From: Nipponacmea schrenckii
Lineage: Eukaryota; Mollusca; Gastropoda; Lottiidae
Assembly (NCBI GenBank): GCA_030562195.1
Contig: JAUJPP010000006.1
Span: 7,502,001 to 7,566,000 of the forward strand
Length of the DNA: 64,000 nucleotides
Direction of reading: 5' to 3'
The stretch's first letter is position 1. Each line of letters starts with the position of its first letter. Below the pieces are notes generated by a model. The model searched no databases. It was given only the letters and a program-made list of their open reading frames with translations, and had not been told where the DNA came from. Below are positions 12,858 to 24,374 of this stretch, in pieces. A program made the position numbers and the translations under genes.

Positions 12858-12980
12858 GACGGACGATGCAAAATTAAGGAGCTCTGAAGTTCATGGAGTG
12901 AAACTTTTTTCCGAACTTTAATCCGCAATAAAAGCTCACGAATTTTCATGACTTTTTCAAGCGGAAGGCGACTCAACATT

Positions 12981-13952
12981 CAAATAGAAACTATCTCGAT
13001 GCCAAAGATCGTTGGAAGAACAGTTTTTTTCTGGCTTCAGAGGTAGTCCAATAGAAGCCGCATGGGACGAAAAATTATTTAAGGAAAAATTCTGATTTTG
13101 CTGGACCTGCGAAAAAGAAATCGTCGATCATATGTCTTACATGGGCACCATGTTTATTGGTCATGACCCAATGCAAAGCAGAATTAAACCGTTCAAAGAT
13201 TTGACAGCTTGCACTCAAGCCCATCGGCAAGCACTTTTCATAATAATAGTCTATATCTTTGCCATTCTTAACGGTAAATCCAAGCAACTCATAATCGGAA
13301 GGGTGAATTGGGATCCGACGATAGGCATCTAAAATATCGCTTTTGGCCATGATACAACCTCGACCTAACAGTTTAACAATAGAAATAACGTCATCTATAG
13401 AGTCATATGTTACTTCTGTGAAGCTTTTGTCTATACATGAGTTGATCGAATTACCAACCGGAAATGAATGATCATGAATAACTCTATAGGAGACAGCACA
13501 GTCTGCACTAGTTGCTTAAGGAACAAGTCCAAGAGGTGAACAAATAATATTCTTAAAAGCAGGTTTGAAAAGGGGTCCCGTATACGGCCAGCACAAGATT
13601 CCTTCTCTAACTTTTTAACGAACGCCTCTGTATATTGATAACAAGAACTATGGTTTTGTGACACGGGCAACTTCCTTTCGCCATTAAAAGGAATCCGAAA
13701 GCCTTTCTCGAAACCACGCACCAAAAAGTCTCGATCGATTGAGTCGTAACCTTTAAGAACATTGCGCAATTTAAGAGGATTTATCGGCGATGGTAGCTTG
13801 TGACTGGGAGCTTTGTTTACGGGAGGTATGAAAGGAACTGGTTGAAGGTATTCGTTCAGAATCGTTATTACTCTTAGATGCATCAGTTTTATAACATCTA
13901 AAACGAGGATGCTTGCCACCGCAACTTCAGGCAAAGGTGATTGTACGCACAA
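12981..13952 (-). pseudogene. DIRS reverse transcriptase (broken)
   Basis: Two frames are seen. 13952-13431 carries the region before the catalytic core, with 'LVRGFEKGFRIPFNG', typical of DIRS RT starts. 13350-13075 carries the palm: 'KSDILDAYRRIPIHP' (first catalytic Asp), 'LPMGLSASCQIFERF', then 'MIDDFFFAGP' (the xxDD box). A frameshift and stop lie between 13431 and 13350. The catalytic Asp residues remain visible, but the coding frame is broken. Confidence 0.8.
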
Positions 13953-14163
13953 CTATGACGCGTACAAGCATTTTTCTGATTAAAGGCGTAGCACAAACGT
14001 TTTTTCTTTGAGGGCCCGTCATTTTGGGACTGATGCCCATAAAGTGTTGTGGCACGCAACCAAAGTTCAGAGTGCATAACACCCCATTGAAGAGGCTGTG
14101 ACTGCATGTGATTTCTAAATGTTTAATCATAAAATAGAAATGCCTTTTGGCCATAAGATCTGC

Positions 14164-14814
14164 TCAAATCCTGTTTAAGTGCAGCATAAGATAAAAGACC
14201 CGAATAAGAATCCAGATATTTCTGCAAATATCCATGAAAATGTGGAATGCTTTGAGCCAGCTGTCAATGCTAATCACTTTTGACTTGGGTCTGGAAACAA
14301 TTTTTAAAAGTTTGTCGTTTCCCGAATTTTCAACATCGATGTTAAACCCTTCGGATAATCCTTCAGGTAATAACGATGAAAACTCTATAAAAGCTTTTTG
14401 CAAAATGCAGGATTTGAGCTTATAGGAAATATGGGCAGATATACCCAAATTGTAGGAATGTGAAGGATGAGAAATTGTTGGGGGATTATTCCCAGCATTT
14501 AACTCAGGAGTTCCTGAAACATTTTCATCCAATGTCTGGGAAGTTGGTGTAATTTCAGATGACACGTTCCTGGATCCATTCTGTGAACTCGATAACACTT
14601 CACTAACTGTCGAAGCTTGATCCACAGGAGACTGGAGATTCGGAACAAATAAACCATGGTTTGAAAGTTTATGAAAGAGTTTATTCACAATTCTATCCTC
14701 GGCTTCTTGTGAGAGACGGCATGTATCAGTTCCACCAACACTTGCTGACCTTTCCTTCTTAAGGAACTCTTTAGTACTCAAAGCTAGATATACAAACGGA
14801 ACTACAAACGTCAT
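14164..14814 (-). pseudogene. DIRS gag-like ORF
   Basis: A 216-residue frame with little recognisable domain content. A Ser/Thr/Pro-rich middle part is followed by a segment (LLPEGLSEGFNIDVENSGN, then a 'SIDSWLKAFHIFMDI' stretch) that resembles the conserved 'W..AF..Y' region of DIRS gag-like proteins. It stands directly upstream of a Cys-rich segment at 14107-13927 (CYAFNQKNACTRHSCAYNH, a CCCH/zinc-knuckle-like cluster) in another frame. Gag identity is inferred mainly from position before the RT. Confidence 0.55.
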
Positions 14815-14839
14815 TTAAAAGAGAAATAATTCGCGAGAG

Positions 14840-15070
14840 AATGGACCCACTAACACTCTCAGTGTGCATTATCGGTACCATCGCTGTAGCACCCTCTAAC
14901 CACAACTCAACTAATATTGAGCATTATCGGCATCTTGGCTATAAAAGCCTCTCATCAAACAGTATGCATTATTTTATTCTACACAAAAGCAGCGTGCATT
15001 TCAGTCATCGTGTCTAAGAAAGTAAATCATCAAACAATGTGCATTTTCGGCACTGGATGGTAACAAGAAT
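14840..15070. repeat. Degenerate direct repeats of a 'gtgcattatcgg' motif
   Basis: Five variants of TGTGCATTATCGG occur at about 14863, 14919, 14963, 14993 and 15039, spaced 30-60 bp. 'catcaaaca.tgtgcatt' occurs at two of them. They lie between the 5' end of the DIRS relic and the start codon of the hAT transposase, so they may be the terminal region of either element. Confidence 0.4.
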
Positions 15071-15132
15071 TGTTTGGCCTGGTTATAACTTGCACTGTTG
15101 CAATTTAGCAAATTGACACAGAAATCAAAACA

Positions 15133-17838
15133 ATGTCTTCTACACGTAAACGATTGTATCGACAACGGGTTGCATGTGATGCATGCGGCAAGGAACTTGA
15201 TTCCGATTATAAAGAAAGTCACGTAAAACGCTTACACTTGGGGGATACTATTACTTTTACACCAGTTCAACAAATAACTGATAAATCTCAGCCACAATTA
15301 AGTAGTTTTTTCGGGAAAACACATACTAGCACATCTTCAGAAAGTAATCAGAATGTAAGTGAAGTAATTAGTAGCGAGCACAGTGAAGTGGAAACACATC
15401 TAATTGATGATTGTGACCCTTCTTCCCAATCAGCTAATGTATCCGGAGGCACAGTCCGTGAATGTTGCGATAAACCAACATGTTCCAACACACCTGATAT
15501 AAGTGGAACTGAAATTCCGGAAAGTCCACAAGAATGTTCATCTGTTTTTGAGAAATTAATTGATTTGACATGTAAATATCCATCAGATCCTTGGCTCTTC
15601 AAGGATTCCAAAATCACTGATTCATTGGTGCGAGCAATAATAGAAATAGGTGCTTTTCAACCAGGATTTCATGATGACTTCGATGATTTCCAAATCGACA
15701 AAGATGGGAGACGTTTTCATGTGGAATGGTATCAGAAGACAATGGAAAACAGAACAAAATCCCATAGACAATGGCTTTGTTACTCTCCAGAAACACATAA
15801 AATGTACTGTCTGTCTTGTTGGCTCTTTGCAGAAAAAAATAAATTTTCATTTGAACGCACATTCGCAGATCCAAATGCTGAATGTTCTAATTTTAAAAAA
15901 GGGATTGAGAAAATTCGAAGTCACGAGGATTCTGAAATTCACAAAAGTTCTTTGAGAGTTTTAATTGTCACAAAGTTTCGATTGCGGAGTGACCAGAAAG
16001 TCTATCAAAATTTGATGAAAGCCAAAAATGCCGAAATCGAACGAAATCGACAAGTTATGAAGCGTCTGGTAGATGCGATACTTTTTCTGGGAAAACAGGG
16101 TCTTGCATTCAGGGGTCACAGAGAACATACAGGATTAAGTCAAGATTGTAACGAGGGCAATTTTCTCGAACTTGTTAAATTCATTTCAAAATATGATCAA
16201 ATTCTAGCCGACCATCTGATAAATGCTAAAAGGAATGAAACTTATTTAAGTCATCACATACAGAATGACATCATTGAATCCATTGCCAATGAAGTTCTTC
16301 GGGGAATTCTATTTGAAGTTCGTTATGCTAGATATTATGCTATTATTCTAGATTCAACTATAGATATCAGTAGAATTGATCAATGCTCGTTTTCGCTCCG
16401 TTACGTTACCAAGTCGGGAGATATCGTTGAGCGGTTCATCATGTTCGAAGAATTGGGTGGTGCAAGTGCCGAAGATTTCAAGAACTTATTAGATAAGATG
16501 CTCGAAAAATGTTCTTTAAAATTTTCGGAATGTAGAGGTCAGGCATATGATGGTGCTTCCACTATGTCAGGTGATATTTCTGGGCTCCAACGACGAGTCA
16601 AAATTGAAGAGCCTACCGCAAATTATGTTCACTGTTGTGCCCACAACTTGAATCTTGTAATAGGTGACTCGGCATCTTCGTCTTGTGTACAAGCTAAACT
16701 TTTCTTTGGCACTCTAGAAAATATCCACAGTTTTATGACAAGTTCTCTTCCAAGACTGAAACTGTTAGATTCCGAAATTAAGCTACTGGATATAGCAACT
16801 TTGAAAATTTAAAAGGCACTGTGACACACGTTGGCATAGCCACAAAGACTCAGTGAAAGCTGTGATAAGCTGCATTCCAGCTCTCGTGAAAGCTCTTGAA
16901 CAAATTGCTAGTGGTGTATTACGAAATACAACACCGAAGGCACTTGCTGATGGTAATGGTATTCTGGCAACAATTACTAAGTTTGAATTTATTGTATTAT
17001 TAGTTGTTTGGGATAAGATATTAGCATGCACAAATATACTATCATGTTATTTACAAGAGTCCGATATTGATATTATGACTGCATCTTCACTTGTTCAGTC
17101 CACTCGATTGCAATTAGTCGAATTACGATCAGACGACGTTTTCAATGATGTTGAAACTGAAGCAAGAGATATCGCATCAATGTGTGAAGTCGCTCCGGTG
17201 TATAAAGAGTCCCGAAACCGAAAAGTAAAGTTAATGCCAGGTGAACGAGCAAGGGATGACGCCGCTGGTGATGGTCGTACCAGATTTCTTCGAGATACCT
17301 ATTATGTTATCGTAGATATTTTGACATTTCAGATGAATGAACGATTCTCAGATTTTACTGAAATTGCTAATAAATTTTCTGCCTTAGATCCTAAATATTT
17401 CTCAGATAAAAACAGTGAAACGAAATTGATTGAACTTGGAAAGTTTTATAGTAAAGATGTCAATACTGCCGAACTAATAGATGAATATAGACATTTTAAA
17501 ATAGTTTTAGAAGATATATTTACACCCCCTTCATCGGTACCTCTAAAAGTCAAAGATGTTTTACCCTTCATTATACAAAATACTATGGATACTGCATTTC
17601 CCAATTTGACGATTTTGTATAAAATATTTTTGACAATCCCTGTATCCAGTGCTGCCAGTGAGAGAAGCTTTAGTAGATTGAAACTAATAAAAAATTATCT
17701 GAGATCAACAATGGCTGAAGACAGGCTCTCAAATCTTTGATAAATATAGAAAGGAATTTTGCCAAAGATGTTGATTTCGACAAAGTCATTCAGACGTTTT
17801 CAACGATGAAAAAAAGGAGAAAAGCTATGTATGACTAA
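15133..17838 (+). pseudogene. hAT transposase, ZMYM1-like, copy 1
   Basis: 559 codons are open from ATG 15133. Order: an N-terminal C2H2-like finger (CDACGKELDSDYKESHVKRLH, about 14-35), an acidic/Ser-rich linker, a TTF-type zinc finger (WLCYSPETHKMYCLSCWLF to the RSHEDSEIHKSS histidines, about 212-272), then a DUF4371 RNase H-like core ('AIILDSTIDISRIDQCSFSLRYV', 'AYDGASTMSG', 'HCCAHNLNLV'). A one-base insertion near 16806 relative to copy 2 ends this frame at 16812. The rest continues at 16853-17740 with the hAT dimerisation region ('SSAASERSFSRLKLIKNYLRS'). A 4-base deletion near 17737 breaks it again before the stop at 17836. It would cut and paste DNA from the nucleus; with two frameshifts it is not functional as read. 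Confidence 0.85.
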
Positions 17839-18126
17839 GGTTTATATCTATGATAATTGAAATTTAAAAAAAAAATCGAAATGATAAAATCCATACAAAC
17901 ATAACATATCCATTAGCCGAAAATCTCATTCAAAATCGGGTGAAAACAGTACATCCCGTAAATTAAACTGAATACTTATGGATCTCCTAAGGGGGTAGTA
18001 TCATGTGTTCTAGAAAGAGTGAAAATACTCTGCCAATAACAATAGTGTTTCTCTCGAAGAAAACTCTCATAACTAAGTTCGAAATTCGGGCAACCTCAGA
18101 AATCTCGCCCCCCCCTGGGACGTAAA

Positions 18127-18142
18127 CCTGGCTCCGCCACTG
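18127..18142 (+). repeat. hAT 3' terminal inverted-repeat sequence, copy 1
   Basis: CCTGGCTCCGCCACTG; copy 2 starts at the very next base. Identical to 20538-20553. Confidence 0.75.
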
Positions 18143-18163
18143 AAAGATGGGAGACGTTTTCAT

Positions 18164-20250
18164 GTGGAATGGTATCAGAAGACAATGGAAAACAGAACAA
18201 AATCCCATAGACAATGGCTTTGTTACTCTCCAGAAACACATAAAATGTACTGTCTGTCTTGTTGGCTCTTTGCAGAAAAAAATAAATTTTCATTTGAACG
18301 CACATTCGCAGATCCAAATGCTGGATGTTCTAATTTTAAAAAAGGGATTGAGAAAATTCGAAGTCACGAGGATTCTGAAATTCACAAAAGTTCTTTGAGA
18401 GTTTTAATTGTCACAAAGTTTCGATTGCGGAGTGACCAGACAGTCTATCAAAATTTGATGAAAGCCAAAAATGCCGAAATCGAACGAAATCGACAAGTTA
18501 TGAAGCGTCTGGTAGATGCGATACTTTTTCTGGGAAAACAGGGTCTTGCATTCAGGGGTCACAGAGAACATGCAGGATTAAGTCAAGATTGTAACGAGGG
18601 CAATTTTCTCGAACTTGTTAAATTCATTTCAAAATATGATCAAATTCTAGCCGACCATCTGATAAATGCTAAAAGGAATGAAACTTATTTAAGTCATCAC
18701 ATACAGAATGACATCATTGAATCCATTTCCAATGAAGTTCTTCGGGGAATTCTATTTGAAGTTCGTTATGCTAGATATTATGCTATTATTCTAGATTCAA
18801 CTATAGATATCAGTAGAATTGATCAATGCTCGTTTTCGCTCCGTTACGTTACCAAGTCGGGAGGTATCGTTGACCCGGTTCCAATCATTGTTGGGGGACG
18901 GAAATTGGGTGGTGCAAGTGCCGAAGATTTCAAGAACTTATTAGATAAGATGCTCGAAAAATGTTCTTTAAAATTTTCGGAATGTAGAGGTCAGGCATAT
19001 GATGGTGCTTCCACTATGTCAGGTGATATTTCTGGGCTCCAACGAAGAGTCAAAATTGAAGAGCCTACCGCAATTTATGTTCACTGTTGTGCCCACAACT
19101 TGAATCTTGTAATAGGTGACTCGGCATCTTCGTCTTGTGTACAAGCTAAACTTTTCTTTGGCACTCTATAAAATATCTACAGTTTTATGACAAGTTCTCT
19201 TCCAAGACTTTGAAATTGAAAAGGCACTGTGACACACGTTGGCATAGCCACAAAGACTCAGTGAAAGCTGTGATAAGCTGCATTCCAACTCTCGTGAAAG
19301 CTCTTGAACAAATTGCTAGTGGTGTATTACGAAATACAACACCGAAGGCACTTGCTGATGGTAATGGTATTCTGGCAACAATTACTAAGTTTGAATTTAT
19401 TGTATTATTAGTTGTTTGGGATAAGATATTAGCATGCACAAATATACTCTCATGTTATTTACAAGAGTCCGATATTGATATTATGACTGCATCTTCACTT
19501 GTTCAGTCCACTCGATTGCAATTAGTCGAATTACGATCAGACGACGTTTTCAATGATGTTGAAACTGAAGCAAGAGATATCGCATCAATGTGTGAAGTCG
19601 CTCCGGTGTATAAAGAGTCCCGAAACCGAAAAGTAAAGTTAATGCCAGGTGAACGAGCAAGGGATGACGCCGCTGGTGATGGTCGTACCAGATTTCTTCG
19701 AGATACCTATTATGTTATCGTAGATACTTTGACATTTCAGATGAATGAAAGATTCTCAGATTTTACTGAAATTGCTAATAAATTTTCTGCCTTAGATCCT
19801 AAATATTTCTCAGATAAAAACAGTGAAACGAAATTGATTGAACTTGGAAAGTTTTATAGTAAAGATGTCAATACTGCCGAACTAATAGATGAATATAGAC
19901 ATTTTAAAATAGTTTTAGAAGATATATTTACACCCCCTTCATCGGTACTTCTAAAAGTCAAAGATGTTTTACCCTTCATTATACAAAATACTATGGATAC
20001 TGCATTTCCCAATTTGACGATTTTGTATAAAATATTTTTGACAATCCCTGTATCCAGTGCTGCCAGTGAGAGAAGCTTTAGTAGATTGAAACTAATAAAA
20101 AATTATCTGAGATCAACAATGGCTGAAGACAGGCTCTCAAATTTATCTTTGATAAATATAGAAAGGAATTTTGCCAAAGATGTTGATTTCGACAAAGTCA
20201 TTCAGACGTTTTCAACGATGAAAAAAAGGAGAAAAGCTATGTATGACTAA
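18164..20250 (+). pseudogene. hAT transposase, copy 2 (N-terminally truncated, broken)
   Basis: Two frames are seen. 18164-19171 holds the TTF finger and DUF4371 core and ends at a TAA created by a base change (ctctaTaaa for ctctaGaaa in copy 1). 19210-20250 holds the rest, including the hAT dimerisation region and an intact C-terminus ending MYD. A block near 18878-18903 ('gttccaatcattgttgggg') replaces the copy 1 sequence. Copy 2 retains the reading frame at both places where copy 1 is shifted, and copy 1 retains it where copy 2 has the stop, so their lesions are independent. Confidence 0.8.
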
Positions 20251-20537
20251 GGTTGATATCTATGATAATTGAAATTTAAAAAAAAAATCGAAATGATAAA
20301 ATCCATACAAACATAACATATCCATTAGCCGAAAATCTCATTCAAAATCGGGTGAAAACAGTACATCCCGTAAATTAAACTGAATACTTATGGATCTCCT
20401 AAGGGGGTAGTATCATGTGTTCTAGAAAGAGTGAAAATACTCTGCCAATAACAATAGTGTTTCTCTCAAAGAAAACTCTCATAACTAAGTTCGAAATTCG
20501 GGCAACCTCAGAAATCTCGCCCCCCCTGGGACGTAAA

Positions 20538-20553
20538 CCTGGCTCCGCCACTG
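20538..20553 (+). repeat. hAT 3' terminal inverted-repeat sequence, copy 2
   Basis: CCTGGCTCCGCCACTG, followed by 'tttttacg', which should be part of the original 8-bp target site. The matching left copy was not found. Confidence 0.75.
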
Positions 20554-20679
20554 TTTTTACGTTGTATATAAAGGAATGTGGAATAGAGGCAGATTGTTCG
20601 GCATACATTGATAACAATGATACAACCTTTCAATACGACAGATTCTTTTTTTCAATGATTATTTTGTTTTCATTTTCAG

Positions 20680-20831
20680 AAAAGAGATCAAATTGTGACA
20701 AGTGTGAAGTAACATGCGACACTTACACAGTAGAGGGTGAGATAACAGAATGTCTATCAAAAAAGCCAGCTCGTCAAGCAGATGCTTGGATGAATCCATG
20801 GTTGAACTCAATGCCCTGGTTTAAACCATGA
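20680..20831 (+). other. Possible orphan coding exon next to the hAT element
   Basis: An acceptor-like TTTTCATTTTCAG ends at 20679. It is followed by an open stretch to TGA 20831 with a Cys-rich start (CDKCEVTCDTYTVEGEITEC) and a Trp/Pro-rich end. No family is recognised and no matching upstream exon is visible. Chance is a real alternative. Confidence 0.2.
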
Positions 20832-21428
20832 ACCATGAACCAATGGTAGACTTTGACCAGAAAAATTCAGACCAAACATGATAAAAATATAAAACGAAAT
20901 TGTTTTAAGTTTATATTGAGAAATCAAAGCCATCAATATGTTGAAATGACTGATACAGGCTGAAACAATTCCTCTTAAGGAACGGAGGGCATCACCCCAA
21001 AATACACAAATGTATACGAGCTTTATATAACACAGGGGTTGTAATTCTTTGAAACTATGAAGATTATAATATGAAGTATTGAGGTCCAAAGATTATAATA
21101 TGAAGTATTGAGGTCCAAAGAAACATTCACGAATTACAATTTTCAACAGTTCAGGGGAAGTAACCTATGATTATTTAACTCAATCATAGACCAAAGTTGA
21201 AGCCGTTGTAAATTACATATCCGTGTATTATATTAATGAGTTCAGAGACCCATTGGATGGAAGTTAGAATGCATGTCGATTGTAAAGGTATGGGCTGTAA
21301 TTTACATATAACTGAATGAATTTAGGAAAAGATCCGGGAGTCGATCGTGAAATATTCAGGCATTTTTATGCACGTCAGAGAGAATCACTTCCGTTATACT
21401 ATCGGTTGTTTGAATAATACCCTGAACC

Positions 21429-21520
21429 CATATTACTGTGACCATTATACCTTGTTCACGTATTTCTGTGACCATTATGCCTTGTTCACGCATTACTGTG
21501 ACCATTATACCTCGTTCACG
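21429..21520 (+). repeat. Three-copy 30-bp tandem repeat
   Basis: Unit 'tactgtgaccattatacctt' plus 'gttcacgtat', three copies with few changes and a partial fourth. The length divisible by three keeps a frame open, which explains the open frame there; no protein is implied. Confidence 0.8.
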
Positions 21521-21546
21521 ACAGTTCACGTATTACTTTTCGGGTA

Positions 21547-21840
21547 CTAGGGTGGAACAAATATTTGATTGAGAAATGGGGATCTGGATCTGTAAGATGG
21601 TTTTCTTCTGTTGTGATCTGAGTTAGAAAAAAAAATATCTCGCCCAAGAGAAGTATAGTACCTGTTAAGTACAGATAGTTTTTAGTTTGATATGAACAAG
21701 GTTGTCATTTAAGTTCTGATATTTGGAATATGCCACTATCAATATTCTTCTTATAGACATGGGGAAATTTCTCTTGAAGACTCTTATAATGGGCATGAAC
21801 TATCTTGCTTGCTTTATTACTGGTTGTATTAAAGGGGACG
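21547..21840 (+). repeat. 295-bp direct repeat, copy A
   Basis: Starts 'ctagggtggaacaaatattt' and ends 'ttgtattaaaggggacg'. Copy B at 22022-22316 is about 90% alike by eye, with separate small indels. No terminal inverted repeat is obvious, so it looks like an old segmental duplication or two insertions of one short element. Confidence 0.8.
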
Positions 21841-22021
21841 ATAAAGGATGCTATGTCCACACTATGGTGAAAACTAAGTCCCATGGGTCTTGCTGAATTT
21901 AATGTCTCAATCCAATAAGCTTATCTAGAATTTGGTAGTTTCACCTTCGGGCAAGTCAATTTCTATGCGCTCAATTTGGTTTTCGGGGAAGGGATGGAAT
22001 GAATCTCCCAGATGTACAAGC

Positions 22022-22316
22022 CTAGGGTGGAACAAATATTTTATTGGGAAATAGGTATCTGGATCTGTTGGATGATTTTCTTCTGTTCTGATCTGAAATT
22101 AGAAAAAAATAACCCGCCCAATATGCGAGAAGTATAGTTCCTGTTAAGTATAGATTGTTTTTAGTTTGCTATGAACAAGTTGTCCTATAAGTATTGATTT
22201 TTGGATTAGCCACTATCATTTTTTGCTTATAGACATGGGGAAATTTATCTTGAAGACTCTTATAATGGGCATGAGCTATCTTGCTTGCTTTATTACTGGT
22301 TGTATTGAAGGGGACG
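22022..22316 (+). repeat. 295-bp direct repeat, copy B
   Basis: Direct copy of 21547-21840, offset 475 bases; differences include 'agcgagaagtatag' region indels and several substitutions. Confidence 0.8.
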
Positions 22317-23129
22317 CTTAAAACCCCTGCAACCGAGGAGGTGCGGAAAATCCCAAGTTTTTGGTGTCTATTTTTTCTGACTCTCCCCAGCCATATCTGT
22401 TCAAATAGCTATCAGAGCCTGGGAATAGAGTCAGCAAGTTTCGGACTAGTGAAACGCATAAACGAAAGGCCAATCAAGCTAAATATTGACGGTTGGAGAA
22501 TGGAGGGGGCGGGGACTCATACCTTGAAGGATAGTATTTAAGGTATAATTGCGGATAAAACATTTATCATACTAATTTTTTATAACTCTATGTTGGTGCA
22601 TGGTAACGGTATTAGTCGCCAAATTTATTTTCACACCTTTCAGTATGTGTTCACTATCTAAAATATAAATTGATTTTTCTTTTTGTCAAAACAGGTGTCC
22701 GTTCTTATAAGAGGATATCTTTTGAACAGAACAAAGTGTTGAGTAACATCCTGAACGGTAATGATGCATCTGTTGAATCCTCGTCATCCAGGCCCTCATT
22801 ATCTGATGACCATGGTGGATCGTGCACAGCGCTGTTTGAAGTAGGAACTGTTTCCAATAGTTGCTTTCAACAATTGCACATTTAATATGAAAGAAACGAA
22901 TTTACAAATTCTGTGTTTTCCTCTTGACACAAGTCAAAAACCGAGCAATAAAGAGACATAGACGTCGAGGATATTGCGAGGTTTTTATCGAGAATGCACG
23001 AGGGATGCTATTCGTAAATCGAGCGGTAGCGAGATTTTTGAATAGCAGCCTGAGTTGACATTGGGCAGGGTGCCAAGTTTAAATATCATCTCAAGGGGCG
23101 ATATCGAGCCCATGGTGTGTATTATTATT

Positions 23130-23260
23130 ATTCGCCTATATCAGACATCGTTTTTGTCCCACTGAAGCGATAGTCGCCCATACCAGACATAGTTTATTGT
23201 TCCACTGAAGCGATATATATACTTTACTATTCGCCTCTTTCGGACATCGTTTGTTGTCCC
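23130..23260. repeat. Imperfect ~45-60-bp tandem repeat
   Basis: Three variants of 'attcgcctatatcagacatcg' each followed by 'tttgttgtcccactgaagcg' or close variants. Confidence 0.6.
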
Positions 23261-24374
23261 ACATATTCTACATTTGCTACTACTATATGGAAGGGGTATA
23301 TGAAACAAAAACACAACGCTACGCAAAATGTACCCATTGGTTTTCAAATAATTGGGAACTTGTTTAAGGTAGAATAATTTTACAAAGCTCCAAACTAGAT
23401 AAAAGGTTTAAAAATTGAGAAAGAATAGCATATACAATTCTGTGTTTCATCACATATGTTAAGTGAGGTTCTGTGTTCCAACGTCTGGGTCGCAAGCTAA
23501 GTTGGAGTCGCAAAGCACTTTACTTGGGGAAGAAAACTAATCTCAACACATATTGAAAATTGTTACGGTTTATGAAAGAATTTAATTTTACCAGGATACC
23601 ATAATGTGTGTCTTTTTGTCCAGCTACTTAGTCAAAATGTCCATTCACGTCTGAGACCTAAATGCATATTTTAATGCCCTACCTTTTGTCGAACAGTTCT
23701 TTTCTACACTTGTAGTAAAATTCGACTTGTATATTCGACTTGAAATAGACAAGGGCATGATTGTCGGGATCAGTGACGTATGGAATACCCATTTCTGAAA
23801 TGGGTTCAATGCGAGAAAAGATTGAGAACCCCAAATCATGCGTGACACCAATTATATGAAACTTTAAAAGTTAAGTCATGTTTTTAGGTTTGTGAAACTC
23901 TCCTTCCTAGATGATATCCCTTTTTTGAAAGGCTTAATTAAATGGTCACCCAGACGAAATCCACAAAAATTAATAGGTAGGTCAACAGGTTTAGTTTAAT
24001 AATCAACTTTTTAATCAAATTCCAATTAACTTTTCTTATACTGGACACCAAACCTTGTTGTTTCGGCGAATCTTCTGTTTGTAGAAGTGAAGGGTAAGCC
24101 CAATGTTAACATTTAGTAAAATGTTAAGCGACATATATTGGTCAAGATTTGTAATTGAAGAATTGTTACCGAAGAAATGTTAAGAGACACTTGTGAGTAC
24201 CATAATAGTGAACTTCACTCGAAGACAGTGAAAGACAAGTCCGTATACCATAATAGTGAACTTCATTCGGAGACTACAATTGACATTGTGAATGAAATCG
24301 TCCTTGACATATGTACTAGTATTTCTTTCTTGTAAATCTTTAATTATAAGTCCTCTACCATCATTCCCAAATCA

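Larger units (their letters stand above)
11575..14814 (-). mobile_element. Decayed DIRS-like (tyrosine recombinase) retrotransposon
   Basis: Read on the - strand, the order is gag-like frame, reverse transcriptase, RNase H, tyrosine recombinase. This is the layout of DIRS elements, which integrate with a tyrosine recombinase instead of a DDE integrase. Each domain is in a separate short frame, so the element carries many stops and frameshifts and is dead. Its 5' end abuts the region of 'gtgcatt' repeats at 14840-15060. No split inverted terminal repeats or internal complementary region could be identified by eye. Confidence 0.8.
15133..18142 (+). mobile_element. hAT transposon, copy 1 (ZMYM1/TTF-zinc-finger type)
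   Basis: The unit contains the transposase pseudogene (15133-17838), about 300 bp of 3' sequence, and ends in CCTGGCTCCGCCACTG (18127-18142). The reverse complement of that end, CAGTGGCGGAGCCAGG, is a typical hAT terminal sequence. I could not find this sequence at the 5' side, so the left end is missing, diverged, or was removed when the DIRS element inserted. Confidence 0.8.
18143..20553 (+). mobile_element. hAT transposon, copy 2: tandem duplicate lacking the 5' third
   Basis: Near-identical to 15700-18142, starting with 'aaagatgggagacg' (homologous to 15700) immediately after the terminal base of copy 1 and ending with the same CCTGGCTCCGCCACTG (20538-20553). The N-terminal finger and linker of the transposase are absent. 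Differences from copy 1 are scattered single bases plus a replaced block near 18878-18903 and a small deletion near 19207, so the duplication is young. Confidence 0.85.
20832..24370. other. Intergenic stretch with several short repeats, no recognised gene
   Basis: Holds a 29-bp unit duplicated at 21060-21117 ('agattataatatgaagtatt..'), a 30-bp triplicate at 21429-21520, a 295-bp direct duplication (21547 and 22022) and a 60-bp repeat at 23130-23260, plus a hairpin at about 23010-23045 (gctattc..gaatagc). Open frames at 22281-22541 and 22670-22885 show no domain; the second follows an acceptor-like TTGTCAAAACAG but nothing connects to it. Confidence 0.4.

Noticed and set aside
21347..21550. 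67-codon frame with repeated YCDHYT
   Set aside because: Produced by a 30-bp tandem repeat.
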